From contig CAUYUJ010020146.1 of assembly GCA_963575745.1 (NCBI GenBank), positions 84,237 through 148,236 on the forward strand: DNA of 64,000 nucleotides, in the 5' to 3' direction. Shown piece by piece: positions 31,745 through 42,116 of this stretch (within the stretch, counting starts at the first letter, position 1; each line of letters starts with the position of its first letter). The DNA is from Prorocentrum cordatum (Eukaryota; Sar; Dinophyceae; Prorocentrales; Prorocentraceae). The notes beneath the pieces were generated by a model. The model was given only the letters and a program-made list of their open reading frames with translations, was not told where the DNA came from and made no database searches. Both the position numbers and the translations under genes were made by a program.

Positions 31745-32440
31745 CCCGCCTCCTGGGGCCTCCTGAAACCTACTGGGGCTTCCTGGGGCCTCCAGGAGTC
31801 TCTTGGGACCTCCTGGGACCTCCTAGGAAGGTTTCGTGCCCCAGGGGAGGCGCAATCTATAGCAACATACGTACATAAAACATTACGGATTAGAGCCACA
31901 GGAGAAGGGCAATCTATAGGAACACGCGTAAAACACAAAGGACTCGTGCCCCAGGAGAGGCCCAACACATAGGAACATAAGTAAAACATTTAGGATTGTG
32001 TACACAGGAGAAGGACCATCTATAGAAACATGCGTAGAACATCAAAGAATCGTGCTCCAGGTGAGGCCCATTCGATAGGAGCATACGTAAAACACATGGG
32101 ATTGGAGCCACTCCTGTTGCCTTCTGAGGCCTCCTGCTTCTGGGGCCTCTCGGGGCCTCCTGTTGCCTTCCGAGGCCTCCTGGCGCTTCCTGTTGTCTCC
32201 TGGGGTCTCCTGTGGTTTCCTGAAGCCTTATGGAGCTTCATGGGGCCTCCTGGCGCCTCTTGGGACATCCTGTGGCCTCTTGAACCTTTCTGTGGCCTCC
32301 TGATGCCTCCTGGGACCTCATGTGGTCTCCTGGAGCCTCCTGGAGCCTGTTGGAGCCTCCTGTGGCATACTGAGAAGAATCTGCGCCCACGAGCCTGGCC
32401 ACCAAAACTAGCAAACCGATCGAGACAGCCTCAAAATCTG
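31745..32440. other. CCTCCTGGGGCCT-type degenerate repeat with low-copy centre (copy A)
   Basis: CCTCCTGGGGC words flank about 280 bases containing the short recurring piece GCCCCAGG(G/A)GAGGCxCAA plus AAACAT or AAACAC (five staggered versions, 31,820-32,095). No gene. Equivalent to 47,430-48,037 and, inverted, 58,380-59,010. Confidence 0.8.
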
Positions 32441-33215
32441 GCCCACCTGGGGGGGGGGAAATGAGCGCCTCGCTCGAGACATCCTCCAAATTTGCTCCGA
32501 AAGCGAAGGATGTTGGGCACAGAAACAGGCAAACCGCCTGAGACATCCCCACAAAATGGCCGCGAACGAGCCCGTGCAACCACCCCTGGCGGCTCACCTT
32601 AGGGGTGCTGAAATGAGCGCCTCGCTCGAGACATCCTCCAAATCTGCTCCGACAGCGAAGGATGATGCGCACAGAAACAGGCAAACCGCCTGATACATCC
32701 CCACAAAATGGCCGCGAACGAGCCCGTGCAACCACCCCTGGCGGCTCCCCTTAGGGGTGCTGGAATGAGCGCCTCGCTCGAGACATCCTCCATATCTGCT
32801 CCGAAAGCGAAGGATGTTGGGCACAGAAACAAGCACATCGCCCGAGACATCCCCGCAAAATGGCCGCGAACGAGCCCGTGCAACCACCCCTGGCGGCCCC
32901 CCTTAGGGGTGCTGAAATGAGCGCCTCGCTCGAGACATCCTCCAAATCTGCTCCGAAAGCGAAGGATGTTGGGCACAGAAACAGGTAAACCGCCTGAGAC
33001 ATCCCCACAAAATGGCCGCGAACGAGCCCGTGCAACCACCCGTGGCGGCCCCCCTTAGGGGTGCTGAAATGAGCGCCTCGCTCGAGACATCCTCCAAATC
33101 TGCTCCGAAAGCGAAGGATGTTGGGCGCAGAAACAGGTAAACCGCCTGAGACATCCCCACAAAATGGCCGCGAACGGGCCCGTGCAACCACCCCTGGCGG
33201 CTCCCCTTAGGGGTG
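32440..33215 (-). repeat. 152-bp tandem array, five units (copy A)
   Basis: The unit contains GAGCGCCTCGCTCGAGACAT, GCTCCGAAAGCGAAGGATG, ACAAAATGGCCGCGAACGAG and a CCCCTTAGGGG palindrome. Spacing is exactly 152 bases. Because 152 is not a multiple of three, the open frames through it are artefacts. Confidence 0.95.
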
Positions 33216-33412
33216 CTGAGTATGAGTAAGTCTGTGTATGTGTAAGTCTGTGTATGTGTACGTCTCGGTATGACTAATACTGTGTATGAGTAAGTCTGTG
33301 TATGAGTAAGTCTGTATATGAGTATGTCTGAGTGTGAGTAAGTCTGAGTATGAGTAGGTCTGAGTATGAGTAAGTCTGAGTATGAGTAAGTCTGTGCATG
33401 AGCAAGTCTGAG
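33216..33412. repeat. 16-bp tandem array (copy A)
   Basis: Unit GTAAGTCTGAGTATGA with GTGTATGA variants, directly abutting the 152-bp array. Confidence 0.95.
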
Positions 33413-33429
33413 TATGTCCGACAGGAGGG

Positions 33430-34250
33430 GACGAGAAAAGAGGAGGAGGAAGAAGGAGGAGGAGTAGGAGGCGTCCAAGTAATAACAAGAACCCCATCTT
33501 AGGATATGGGGAAAACAACCACATCGCCCAAGCGGACACACGCCTTCCCTCAATCCTCGCCCTCGCCATCTCCATCGCATTCGCCCATCTCGCGTCGCGG
33601 GGGCCTCCCCGCAGCGAGGCGAGGGGGCGAGGGGGGCGGGTGGTGGGGGCGGGGAGGGGGCCACGGCCCATATCCAGGGCCCATCTAGCATCGCGTGCTC
33701 TCGAGAACGCCCCCCCGCCCCCAGTGGTGCCTGCGGCCCGCCACTGGGGGGCGCGTCTGTTCGAGCGTGCTCCATGAGTCTCGAGGAAATTTCGATGCGA
33801 AGTCCAGCCGCGGCGACTGGCGACTGGCGGAAGGTATGCGCTGCATGATCCAAACACAATGCACCCGAGACCTGGCGCGCGCATGTGCACCGAAGGCACG
33901 CGCGTGATGCAGTGTGCAGGCGCGCTGAGTGTGCGCCCATGGCACGCAGTGTACAAACAAGGCCAGCAGGCCTTACGTTTTGAAGGTACGCTGAAGGTGC
34001 GCGTCTGATACCATCGCAATTCGTCGCATCGGGCTCTTCAGGCTCCCCAGAGAAATTCGCTACGCTTCGCGCATCCCCGCCAGCCCATCTCACAGCCAGC
34101 AACTCTTGCGAAGCATGCCAACAGGAGGGGGGAATAAGGAAAGAGAGGGGGTGGGATGGAGGGAGAAGGAGGGAGCGAAGGAGGGGTGGGACGGAGGATG
34201 AGGGGAGCGGGGGCGAGGGAGGGAGGGGTGGGGGAGGGTGTGCGAAGGCG
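33430..34250. other. Low-copy GC-rich stretch, no gene supported (copy A)
   Basis: Minus frames here (for example RARDARWALDMGRGPLP) are long but Pro/Arg-biased, and the two best frames overlap. It contains a 65-bp foldback word at 34,048-34,118. Equivalent to 48,866-49,690. Confidence 0.4.
34048..34118 (-). repeat. Short foldback repeat GCTTCGCG...CGCGAAGC (copy A)
   Basis: In the plus orientation of its relatives it reads CATGCTTCGC, then AGAGTTGCTG, then TGAGATGGGCTGG, then CGCGAAGCGTA. Relatives lie at 38,688-38,752, 49,490-49,560 (inverted) and 61,398-61,462. Confidence 0.85.
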
Positions 34251-34251
34251 G

Positions 34252-34425
34252 ATGGCGCACGTCTTCAAACCAACCGCAGCAGCACGGGTCTTCGGTGCAG
34301 GGCGGCAGCTCGCACAGCGCGCGGGCCTGGCCTCCTGGAACAGCGGGAAGGACGGGCGCTCACAGGGGTGGCAGGATCTCCTGGCGGGCGACGCGGGCTG
34401 CGCCGCCCGTCTCACAGGCAAGTTT
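34252..34425 (+). CDS. Possible single exon, unknown product (copy A)
   Basis: From ATG 34,252 the frame reads MAHVFKPTAAARVFGAGRQL then AQRAGLASWNSGKDGRSQGW and QDLLAGDAGCAARLTG. It then meets CACAGGCAAGT, a GC-type donor of the kind used in dinoflagellates. The texture is protein-like and is kept in copy B (49,692-49,865), where one residue differs (G to E). The opposite strand is also open but Cys/Arg-rich in the manner of an antisense frame. No family is recognised. Confidence 0.3.
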
Positions 34426-34649
34426 TCCCCCTTCCGCCCCGTTCCCTCGCTACCCCCCTGTCGCCATGATTGTCCATGTCAAACAATGCCGCGCTGCAAA
34501 TCGCTCGCTGGCGCAAAACCGCGGCCCGCGCGCGGGAGGAGCGGATGGGGTGGAGACGGAGAGGGCGGGACGGGGGGGGGAGAGGCTGCGTCGGGGGCGA
34601 GAAAAAGAAAAGGATGACGACGAGGAGGAGGGCGCGAAAAGGAGTGATG

Positions 34650-35345
34650 GAAAGGGAGGAGGAGGAGAAGGAGGAGGAGGCGGAGGCGGAGGAGGAGGAG
34701 GGAGGGGAGAGGAGGGGGAGGGAGGAGGTATGAGGAGGACCATAGGGGGGGGGGGGGTGGGGGCGGGAGGAGGAGGGAGGTTTGAGGAGGAGGAAGATAG
34801 GACGAGGAGGAGGGGGGGGAGGAGGAAGGAGGTGGAGGAGGAGTTGGAGGAGGAGTAGGGGGAGGAGGAGGAGGAGGAGGCGGAGGAGGGAGGAGGAGGC
34901 GGAGGAGGAGGAAGAGTTGGAGGATAGAAGGAGGAGATGTGCTTGAGGGGGGCATGCAGAGTCTGAAGGAGGAGGGGGGGGGGGGGGGCAGGAGGAGGAG
35001 GAGGAGGAGGAGGAGAGGAGGAGGAGGAGGACGATTGTGGAGGGCGAGGCAGGTGGAAGAGGAGAAAGGAGGAGGGGGAGGAGGGGGAGAAAAGAGGAGG
35101 AAGAGGAGGATGAAGTGGATGAGGAGGAGGAGAGATTGATGAGGAAGGGGAGGCGGACGAGGGGGGGAGGAGGAGGAGGAGGCGAAGGAGGAGGAGGAGG
35201 AGGAGGAGGGCGGAGGAAGAGGAGGAGGAGGAGGAGGAGGAGGAAGAGGAGGAGGAGGAGGAGGCGGACGAGGAGGGGGAAGAGGAGGAGGAGGAGGAGG
35301 CGGAGGCGGAGGAGGAGGAGGCGGAGGAGGAGAAGGAGGATGATG
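34650..35345. repeat. Long (GGA)n / (GGC)n tract (copy A)
   Basis: About 700 bases of purine-rich triplets with G runs. The 3' end is (GAT)n. Equivalent to 50,094-50,820, with many length differences. Confidence 0.95.
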
Positions 35346-35359
35346 ATGATGATGACAAG

Positions 35360-35717
35360 CCCTGAGGCCAGGGTTCGGCCGCCTGGCCCGCCTCCTGAGA
35401 TGAGGAGCAAGAACTGGTCGCAGGGGCTCACGTCCTCCGCGCCTGCCGCCCGCCGCCGAACTGCGCGACGAACTTCTTGAACTCGGCTGCCCTGGCCTCC
35501 GCGCCCGCCTTCGACTCCGCGGAGCCGGCGCTGGCGACGACGAAAACCGACCACGTTCGTTCGAAAGTGGTCGGTTTTCAAAAGTGGTCGGTTTTCGTTT
35601 TTCCCTCCGCCACCTGGCCCGCCTCCTCAGATGAGGAGCAAGAACTGGCCGCAGGGGCTCGCGTCCTCCGCGCCAACCGCCCGCCGCCGAACTGCGCGAC
35701 AAGCTTCTTGAACTCGG
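35360..35717 (-). CDS. Coding-like tandem pair AEFKKLVAQFGGG (copy A, cut by gap)
   Basis: On the minus strand the sequence reads AEFKKLVAQFGGGRLARRTR followed by APAASSCSSSEEAGQVAEGK, then, after a small palindrome (35,542-35,596), a second diverged copy AESKAGAEARAAEFKKFVAQ and FGGG. The amphipathic repeat and Ser/Glu tail look like real protein sequence. In copy B the frame continues upstream as LEHDAEAAAAGASPRAARAS (to about 51,290). Product unknown. The N run removes the upstream side here. Confidence 0.35.
35542..35596. repeat. Palindrome with AAAACCGACCAC motif (copy A)
   Basis: GAAAACCGACCAC pairs with GTGGTCGGTTTTC, and the second arm is then repeated (AAAGTGGTCGGTTTTCG). Relatives at 51,009-51,064 and 54,664-54,705. 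Confidence 0.9.
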
Positions 35718-35817
35718 NNNNNNNNNNNNNNNNNNNNNNNNNNNNNNNNNNNNNNNNNNNNNNNNNNNNNNNNNNNNNNNNNNNNNNNNNNNNNNNNNNN
35801 NNNNNNNNNNNNNNNNN
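35718..35817. other. Assembly gap, 100 N
   Basis: A run of 100 N, the usual placeholder for a gap of unknown size. It coincides with the end of duplication copy A. Confidence 0.99.
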
Positions 35818-37040
35818 TGTGGGCCTCTTGGACTGTCTCAGAGCGCTCTGGGATCCACAGGCGCCTACGGAGGTCGTCTTGGAGGGCTCTGTGGGACGTT
35901 TTGGGGCGATCCTGGGAGCTTCTTGGACCGTCTTGGAGGCCTTGTTGGGATGTCTTGCGGCGCTCTTGGGGTTCTCTGAGGCCGTCGTGGACGCTATTAA
36001 TACAAAGCGCATATGCCCAAAATAGACGCTTCCCAAGGAATTAGGGCGATGTGTGTTCCTTGCGGCCCTCATAAGTGTCCTCTTGAAGCCCTCTTCAAGC
36101 GCTTGGGGGGCCTCTCGGGCCGTCTTGAAGCCATCATGGGCGTCTTGACGAACTCTTGGACCGTCTCGGAAGCCTCCTGGACCGTCTGGGGAGCGCCTTC
36201 GGGCCCTCCGAAAGCCCTCCGAAGGACCCCGAGGGACACAGTGGGCACCGCGGGGGGAGGGGGGAGTTTGGGAAAAGTGGGCAGCCTCGGGCCCCAGGGG
36301 TCTGGTCGCGGGGTCCGCATGGTGATGGGCACCTATGATGAGCGCTTGCGCGCTGCAGTCAGATCCACCTTGAGCCAAAATGGCTACGGATGCTCGTGGG
36401 GCGTCTTTGGGGGCTCCTGTGGGGCCTCGTGGAGCCTCTAGGAGGCCTCTAGGGGGCCTCTTGGGCTCTCTTGGGGTCTCCTGGGGCCTCCTGGAGGCCT
36501 ACTGGGGCGGAAGGCTCGAATTGTCGGTTCGTGTTCCCCCTCTTCAGCCCCTCTTGGGGCCCTCTTGAGGCGATCTTGGGCGCCTCTAGGGCCGCCTTGG
36601 GGCACTTTTTGGGCCATCTTGGGGGCTCTCTCTATTGCGCTGTCGTGGCGCCCTCTTTGGGTGCCTCTTGGGCCGTCTTGAGCTGGTTTCTGGGGCCTCA
36701 TGGGCTGTCTTGAACCGTTGGAAGCACGAAACAGCGAGAACACGAACAAACTTCAAAAACCATTGAGGAAACCTACTTGCTTCGCCTCCTGAGTGCCTCG
36801 TGGGAGCACTTTTGAGGGCATCTTGGCCATCTTGAAGCTCTCTTGGGCTGTCTTCAAAGCCATGTTGGACCAATTTTGGAACGCTCTTGTGCGGTCTTGG
36901 GCTCTCTCGGACCGGTCGTGGGCCATCAAGGCGCCCTCTTGGACGTCTCTCGGCCCCTTTTGACGTTTTTTGGCGCCCCCCGCTGGGCCCGAAACGGTCA
37001 GACGAAAAATCAGTGCACTTCGGAGGGCCCGGGACCCCCT
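35818..37040. repeat. Degenerate GGGCCGTCTTGGGGC-type repeat region
   Basis: Built of words such as CTCTTGGGCCGTCTTGG and GCCTCTTGGGG at irregular spacing. The same texture recurs at 38,753-39,170, 40,060-40,620 and, inverted, 55,440-55,700. No gene assigned except the spliced-leader match inside it. Confidence 0.75.
36369..36390 (-). ncRNA. Dinoflagellate spliced-leader sequence, 22 nt
   Basis: The minus strand reads T, then CCGTAGCCATTTTGGCTCAA, then G: an exact match to the dinoflagellate spliced leader (D-CCGUAGCCAUUUUGGCUCAAG, D being A, G or U). It is followed at once by GTGGATCTG, so a GT donor is in place as in a spliced-leader RNA gene. A small GC hairpin (GCGC-GCAA-GCGC) lies about 15 bases further on. 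It may be an SL RNA gene or pseudogene, or a leader carried back into the genome with a retroposed mRNA. No convincing coding sequence follows on that strand, which favours an SL RNA-like locus over a retroposed gene. Confidence 0.65.
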
Positions 37041-37044
37041 ACCC

Positions 37045-37358
37045 AGTCTACATATATATATATATATATATATATACAAAAAATTTTTAATACATCTATA
37101 TTTATATGTATGCATATACATAATTACACACGCATTTTTATATACATTTTTTATATTATGCAAACATAAGCCAACACAACACCTATCCATATGATTATAT
37201 GTTTGTGTTTATGGATGTAACTATTTTATTTCTTTACATATATAGATATTCGTATATACATACATACATACATACATACATACATACATGCATGCATGCA
37301 TGCATACATACATACATTCATACATATATACATACATGCACATACATACATACATTTT
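37045..37358. repeat. AT-rich microsatellites (AT)n, (CATA)n
   Basis: TATA run at 37,052-37,075, AT-rich unique DNA, then (CATA)n at 37,255-37,358. Confidence 0.95.
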
Positions 37359-37507
37359 GGAGGGCTCTTGGGCTGTGTATTGGCCGTGTTGGGCCCATCT
37401 GGAGCCACGTTCGGGCCATCAGGGCCGCCTTGGGGCCTCCCGCTCCCGCTGTGGGGCCCAGCATGGGCCTGTCCTGGGGCTCTCTTGGGCCGTCTGAGGC
37501 TCGTCCC

Positions 37508-38752
37508 AGGCAATCCCACCAGCCCTTTGGGCGTGAGTGGTTTAGCGAGCTTTCTCTGTTCTCAACCCCCCTTCTTCCCCTTCGGGGAGGGGTTTACCCC
37601 TCCCCCTACCCCCTCCCCCTGGGCCTGGAGAGGGACCCCGGGGCGTCGCCAGGGGGGTCTTTTTCGACTCCTGGGAGGGTCAAAAAACGACGACCCTCAC
37701 GAGGATTCTGGCCCCGACGGGGGGGCCGAGTTTGGCCCCTCTCCTCTTCTGTGAAGCCAAAAACATTGACTTTACTATGGTTTTGGCCCCATTTTGGCCT
37801 TCTGAGGAGGCAGCGCTCCTCGTCCTTCATAGCAAAATCATTGATGTTACGAAGGTTTTGGGCTCATTTTGTCCTTCTCAGGGGGCAGCGCTCATTTGCG
37901 CTTCTGAGGAGGTCGCAAGAGGCCAAGATGGCCCCAAGAGGCCCCCAGGAGGCTCCCAAGAGGCCTCCAAGAGGCCCCCAAGAGGCCCCCAAGAGGCCCC
38001 AAGCGGCCCCCAAGAGGCCCCCAAGAGGCCCCCAAGAGGCCCCAAGAGGCCCCAAGAGGCCCCCAAGAGGCCCCCAAGAGGCCCCCAAGAGGCCCCCAAG
38101 AGGCCCCAAGAGGCTACAAGAGGCCCCCAAGAGGCCCCACGAGGAGCCCGAACGACTCACACCAGGACGAGGGGCCCGAACGACTCACACCACGAAGAGC
38201 CCGAACGACTCACACCACAAGGAGGGGCCCGAACGACTCACACCAGGACGAGGCGCCCGAACGCCTCACACCACGAGGAGCCCGAACGACTCACACCACG
38301 ACGCGGGCCCCGAACGACTCACACCACGAGGAGCCCGAACGAGTCACACCAGGAGGAGGGGCCCGAACGACTCACACCAGGATGAGGGGCCCGAACAACT
38401 CACACCACGAGAAGCCCGCACGACTCACACCAGGACGAAGAGCCCGAACGACTCACACCACGAAGAGCCCGAAAGACTCACATCAGGAAGAAGGGCCCGA
38501 ACGACTCACACCAGGACGAGACACCCCGAACGACTCAAATCACGAGGAGCGCTTTCTCTCCCTCCTCCTCCGCCTCGTCCTTCTCCCGCTCCCCCCACAA
38601 GGAGGATGTACAAGGAGGCGGGAGGAAGGAGGAACAGGGGAGATATGCGGGGCCAAGCGGACACACGCCTGAAAAACACGACTGTCGGCATGCTTCGCGA
38701 GAGTTGCTGCTGTGAGATGGGCTGGTGGGGATACGCGAAGCGTAAAGAATTT
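37508..38752 (+). repeat. Composite minisatellite block 2
   Basis: The fullest copy. The head is at 37,508-37,915, the AGGCCCCCAAG array at 37,930-38,140, the GAACGACTCACACCA array at 38,145-38,540, a CTCCTC piece follows, then a tail CCAAGCGGACACACGCCTG and the 65-bp foldback word ending at 38,752. It lies outside the segmental duplication. Confidence 0.9.
38688..38752 (+). repeat. Short foldback repeat GCTTCGCG...CGCGAAGC
   Basis: Arms GCTTCGCG and CGCGAAGC are 44 bases apart at the end of composite block 2. Confidence 0.85.
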
Positions 38753-39186
38753 TCGGGCTCCTTTGGGCAATCTTGGGGCTCTGTTGGAGGTCTTTTCGGC
38801 GGTTTGGGGGCGTCGTCGGCTGTCGTAGAGCGCCGGGAGGTCGAAAACGCGAGACACCGAAAAACATTTCAAAAACCAACGGAAATCAAGGATTTGAGCC
38901 TCTTCGGGCTCTCGGGATGCTTCTCGGAGCTCTCTTGAGGCCTCTTGGAGGCCTCTGGGGCTGTGCATTTGCGGTCTCGAACCCATCCTGGGCCACGTTA
39001 AGGCTATCTGGGCTGTCTTGGAAGGGCTTGTCGAAGTCCCCGAGGGCTTCTGGGAGCTCTCTGGGACAGTCTGGGAGCTCCAGGGCCGCTCCGGGGTGCT
39101 CTGGGAGCGGTCTGGGGAACCCTGGTCCTCCCATGCCCTGTCGTGGTCGCGGCCACGGTCGCCCGGGCCTCGTGCACGGGGATATC

Positions 39187-39188
39187 TA

Positions 39189-39241
<53 letters not shown>

Positions 39242-40048
39242 ATATATATATATATACACATCGACATATACATATACGTCTGCATATCCATATACAGCTC
39301 CATATGCATCTACATCTACATCTACATCTACATCTACATCTACATCTACATCTACATCTACATCTACATATGACATACATGCAAATATAGATGTACCTAT
39401 TCATTTACATATACATCTACATATACGCATACATATACACATACATATGCATGTCCATGTGTAAATACATATACACATGCATATACATATACGCATACAT
39501 ATACGTATACAAACACATATGCATAAACATAAACATCTTCACATACGCATATCTAAACCTATACATATACATACACATATACATATACTTATGCATACGC
39601 ATGTGCATGCATCTATGTTTGGAAATAAAATCATACCTATACAAATGCATATGCCTAAATACATATGAACATATACGCAGCATGGTTCATATATATGTAT
39701 ATATATATACATATAGACATATTCACGTGCATTACATGTACATGTACATGTATATATACATATACATATACAATACAGTTACATCAACATGTGCATACAC
39801 ATATACTTGTACATATACATGTACATATACATGTACATCTACATATTCATATATGTATATATACACAAACATACGTATGAATATGCATATGCACATATAT
39901 CTATATATACATTTACATAAACATGTACATACGCATATACATATACATATCCATCCCCATCCGTATCCATCCATCCATCCATCCATCCATCCGTTCATCC
40001 ACCCATCCATCCATACATACATACATACAGACATGCATACATAAATAC
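39187..40048. repeat. (CT)n, (CATCTA)n and ATACAT-type AT-rich block
   Basis: (CT)n at 39,187-39,239, (CATCTA)n at 39,308-39,370, then about 670 bases of TACATATACAT-like sequence ending with (CATC)n and (CATA)n. No gene. Confidence 0.95.
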
Positions 40049-40059
40049 ATACATTGGAA

Positions 40060-40620
40060 GCCCCTTGGGGTCTGCTTGGGGGCCTCTTGGGGACAAGCTC
40101 GGTGCGAAGACGAAAAACACGAATGCGGTTGACATGTACGTTTTCCGAAGAGAACGGGGCCAATTTTGCCTCTCGGGGCCCTCTGGGCCTCTGGGAGGTC
40201 AAATTGCACGGGTTATGAGGCGTCTTGGAGGCCTCGTGTTGGCTGCTTGGGGCCTCGTGGGGGTCTCGGGCGCCCTCTTGGGGCGTGGGGCTGGCAATTC
40301 CAGTTGGATTGCCCTATCTTGTGCTCCTCTAGGAGCCCTCTGGGAAGCTGTTGGGGCCGTGTTGGGTGCCTCTGGGAACGGCCTGTGACCCTCTTGGGCC
40401 GTCTTGGCGCCCTCTGGGGGGCCTCTTGGGCCGTGTAGGGGCAATCTTAGGGACCCCTGAGGTCGTCAAGGATGGCGCGAAGACGAAAATCACGAGTACG
40501 GTAAACATATACGTTTTACGGAAGGAATGGATATATTTTTGCTTCTCGGGGCCCTCGTGGGGCAAATTGCACGGGTTACGAGGCGTCTTCAAAGCCTCTG
40601 GGGCCGATGGAGACGTCCTG
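40060..40620. repeat. Two diverged copies of a unit of about 375 bp
   Basis: GCGAAGACGAAAA-CACGA, then ACATxTACGTTTT, then CTCTCGGGGCCCTC and CAAATTGCACGGGTTA-GAGG occur at 40,098-40,222 and again at 40,475-40,590. Between them lies GGGCCGTCTTGG-type sequence. Confidence 0.8.
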
Positions 40621-40916
40621 CGATCCGATCCGTCAAAGCCGTCTTCAGGGTGGTGGGCGGCTGGCTGGGGCCGCCGTGACGCTCATCGAACCGCCCTCCG
40701 ATGCGATTTTGGGCCCCTCAAGGTCTGGCCGGGCCCCCGGGCCACACATTTGTTGTAGAGGTCGTGGCCCCTGGGCCCCCGGGCCCCCGGGCCTGGTTGT
40801 GGCCCGGTCCGGTCTGCAACCGGACGACCCTCCTTTCCGTCTCCGATGCGCTCTTCGTGGCCAAGGCTGGCTTTGTCTTGAAATGATTGTCCAAACGCAA
40901 CCCTGGGCATCGCAGT

Positions 40917-41438
40917 TTTTTGGTTGCATCTGGGGCTGTCTGGGAAACGCAGTTCCCCAATCAGAGCTTGCTTCTGTAGGGGTCCTAGCGGATATAAAGC
41001 TGAGGTGAAGCGAGCGGCCGATTTCGGTGGCCGGGGCCGGGTGCCCGGGGGTGCCTGGGTGGCCGATTTCGGTGGCCGGGGCCAGGGTGCCCGGGTGCCT
41101 GGGGGTGCCCGGGTGCCCGGGGGTGCCCGGGGGTGCCCAATAGCCCAATAGCCCAGTAGCCCTATACCTATAGCCCTATAGCCGTATAGCCTTATAGCCC
41201 TGTAACCCTGTAGCCTTATATCCCTATAGCCCTAATAGCCTTATATCCCTATAGCCCCATCGCCCATATAGCTCTATAGCCCCATAGCCCTATAGCCCTA
41301 TGGCCCTATAGGTCACAGTCCTATAGCCCTATAGCCCGATAGCCCTACAGCCGTATAGCCCTATAGCCCTAACAAAAATCTGATCGGGGCTTTTTTCCGG
41401 TATCATTGTTTTGTTGCATCTGGGGCTGTCTGGGAAAC
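40917..41438. repeat. Direct repeat pair flanking GGGGTGCCCGG and CCCTATAG arrays
   Basis: TTGCATCTGGGGCTGTCTGG followed by GAAAC occurs at 40,922-40,946 and 41,413-41,437. Between them are GGGTGCCCGGG words (41,035-41,135) and an 8-bp CCCTATAG array (41,135-41,372). The second copy ends five bases before duplication copy B begins. Confidence 0.85.
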
Positions 41439-41944
41439 CTTTTGCTTCGTGTCCAAACGCGGTCCGTCGTTATATGTTAACATATAACCTCCGCAAGTAT
41501 GACATATAACTCGAGCAACCAGGGATATAAGCCCCGTGAGTGGGTGCAATTAAATGCAAGTCAACTCAATTGCGGTCATACTTGTAACTATCATGTATCC
41601 AGATGCGCCACATGTAACCGCACATGCAATCACATGCCAAATCAACTTAAGACCGCGCAAAAGATAGAACTGCATGCATTCATTCACAACTTGCGCTGTA
41701 ACAAGTTGTGAGAAGTTATGTTGGCTTATGTAAACATAACAACACTTACAACGCAACTATTTTAATGTATGTGATGCCCCCCCATGCTCGACGTGCAACC
41801 CGCCTCCTCTCTCGCCCCCTCCCTCCTCTTCTTCATCTTCCATCCTCCTCCTCTCGGTAGCAACGTCAGACACGTCGTCGCCAACGCCGCCACCCCGACG
41901 TCAGAATCGTCGCTACCACGTCCGTTCCAGGGAAGGGGGCCTCG

Positions 41945-41975
<31 letters not shown>

Positions 41976-42050
41976 GCTCCCTCTCTCTCTCTCTCTCTCA
42001 CTCCCTTCTCCCGCTCCCACCATCAGCTGCGCCTGTTTCCGCATAGAGAT

Positions 42051-42116
<66 letters not shown>

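Larger units (their letters stand above)
26354..35717 (+). repeat. Segmental duplication, copy A
   Basis: Matches copy B (41,443-51,190) in order and orientation: AT-rich island, (GA)n block, three-exon gene, composite minisatellite, 152-bp array, 16-bp array, GGA tract and a short coding-like end. The offset grows from about 15,089 to 15,467 through indels, mainly in the repeats. Non-repetitive parts differ by scattered substitutions only. Copy A is cut at 35,718 by an N run. Confidence 0.95.

Noticed and set aside
30940-31878. ORFs with RGPQEAPKRP and NDSHQDEGPERLTPG repeats in the composite blocks
   Set aside because: They come from AGGCCCCCAAG and 26-28 bp minisatellites that are open in more than one frame. 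There is no start context or conserved end, and the blocks are repeats with variable unit numbers.
33207-34102. Long minus-strand ORFs entering the 16-bp and 152-bp arrays
   Set aside because: Half of each is translated repeat, and the remainder is Pro/Arg-biased in two competing frames.
35578-36378. 266-codon ORF starting within the spliced-leader match
   Set aside because: It runs through GGGCCGTCTTGG repeats and the N gap; composition follows the repeat and no motif is seen.
39391-40202. Tyr/Ile/Met-rich ORFs of up to 217 codons
   Set aside because: Translations of ATACAT-type microsatellite DNA.
41135-41372. Telomeric repeat
   Set aside because: The unit is CCCTATAG with many variants, not CCCTAAA; it is interstitial and irregular.
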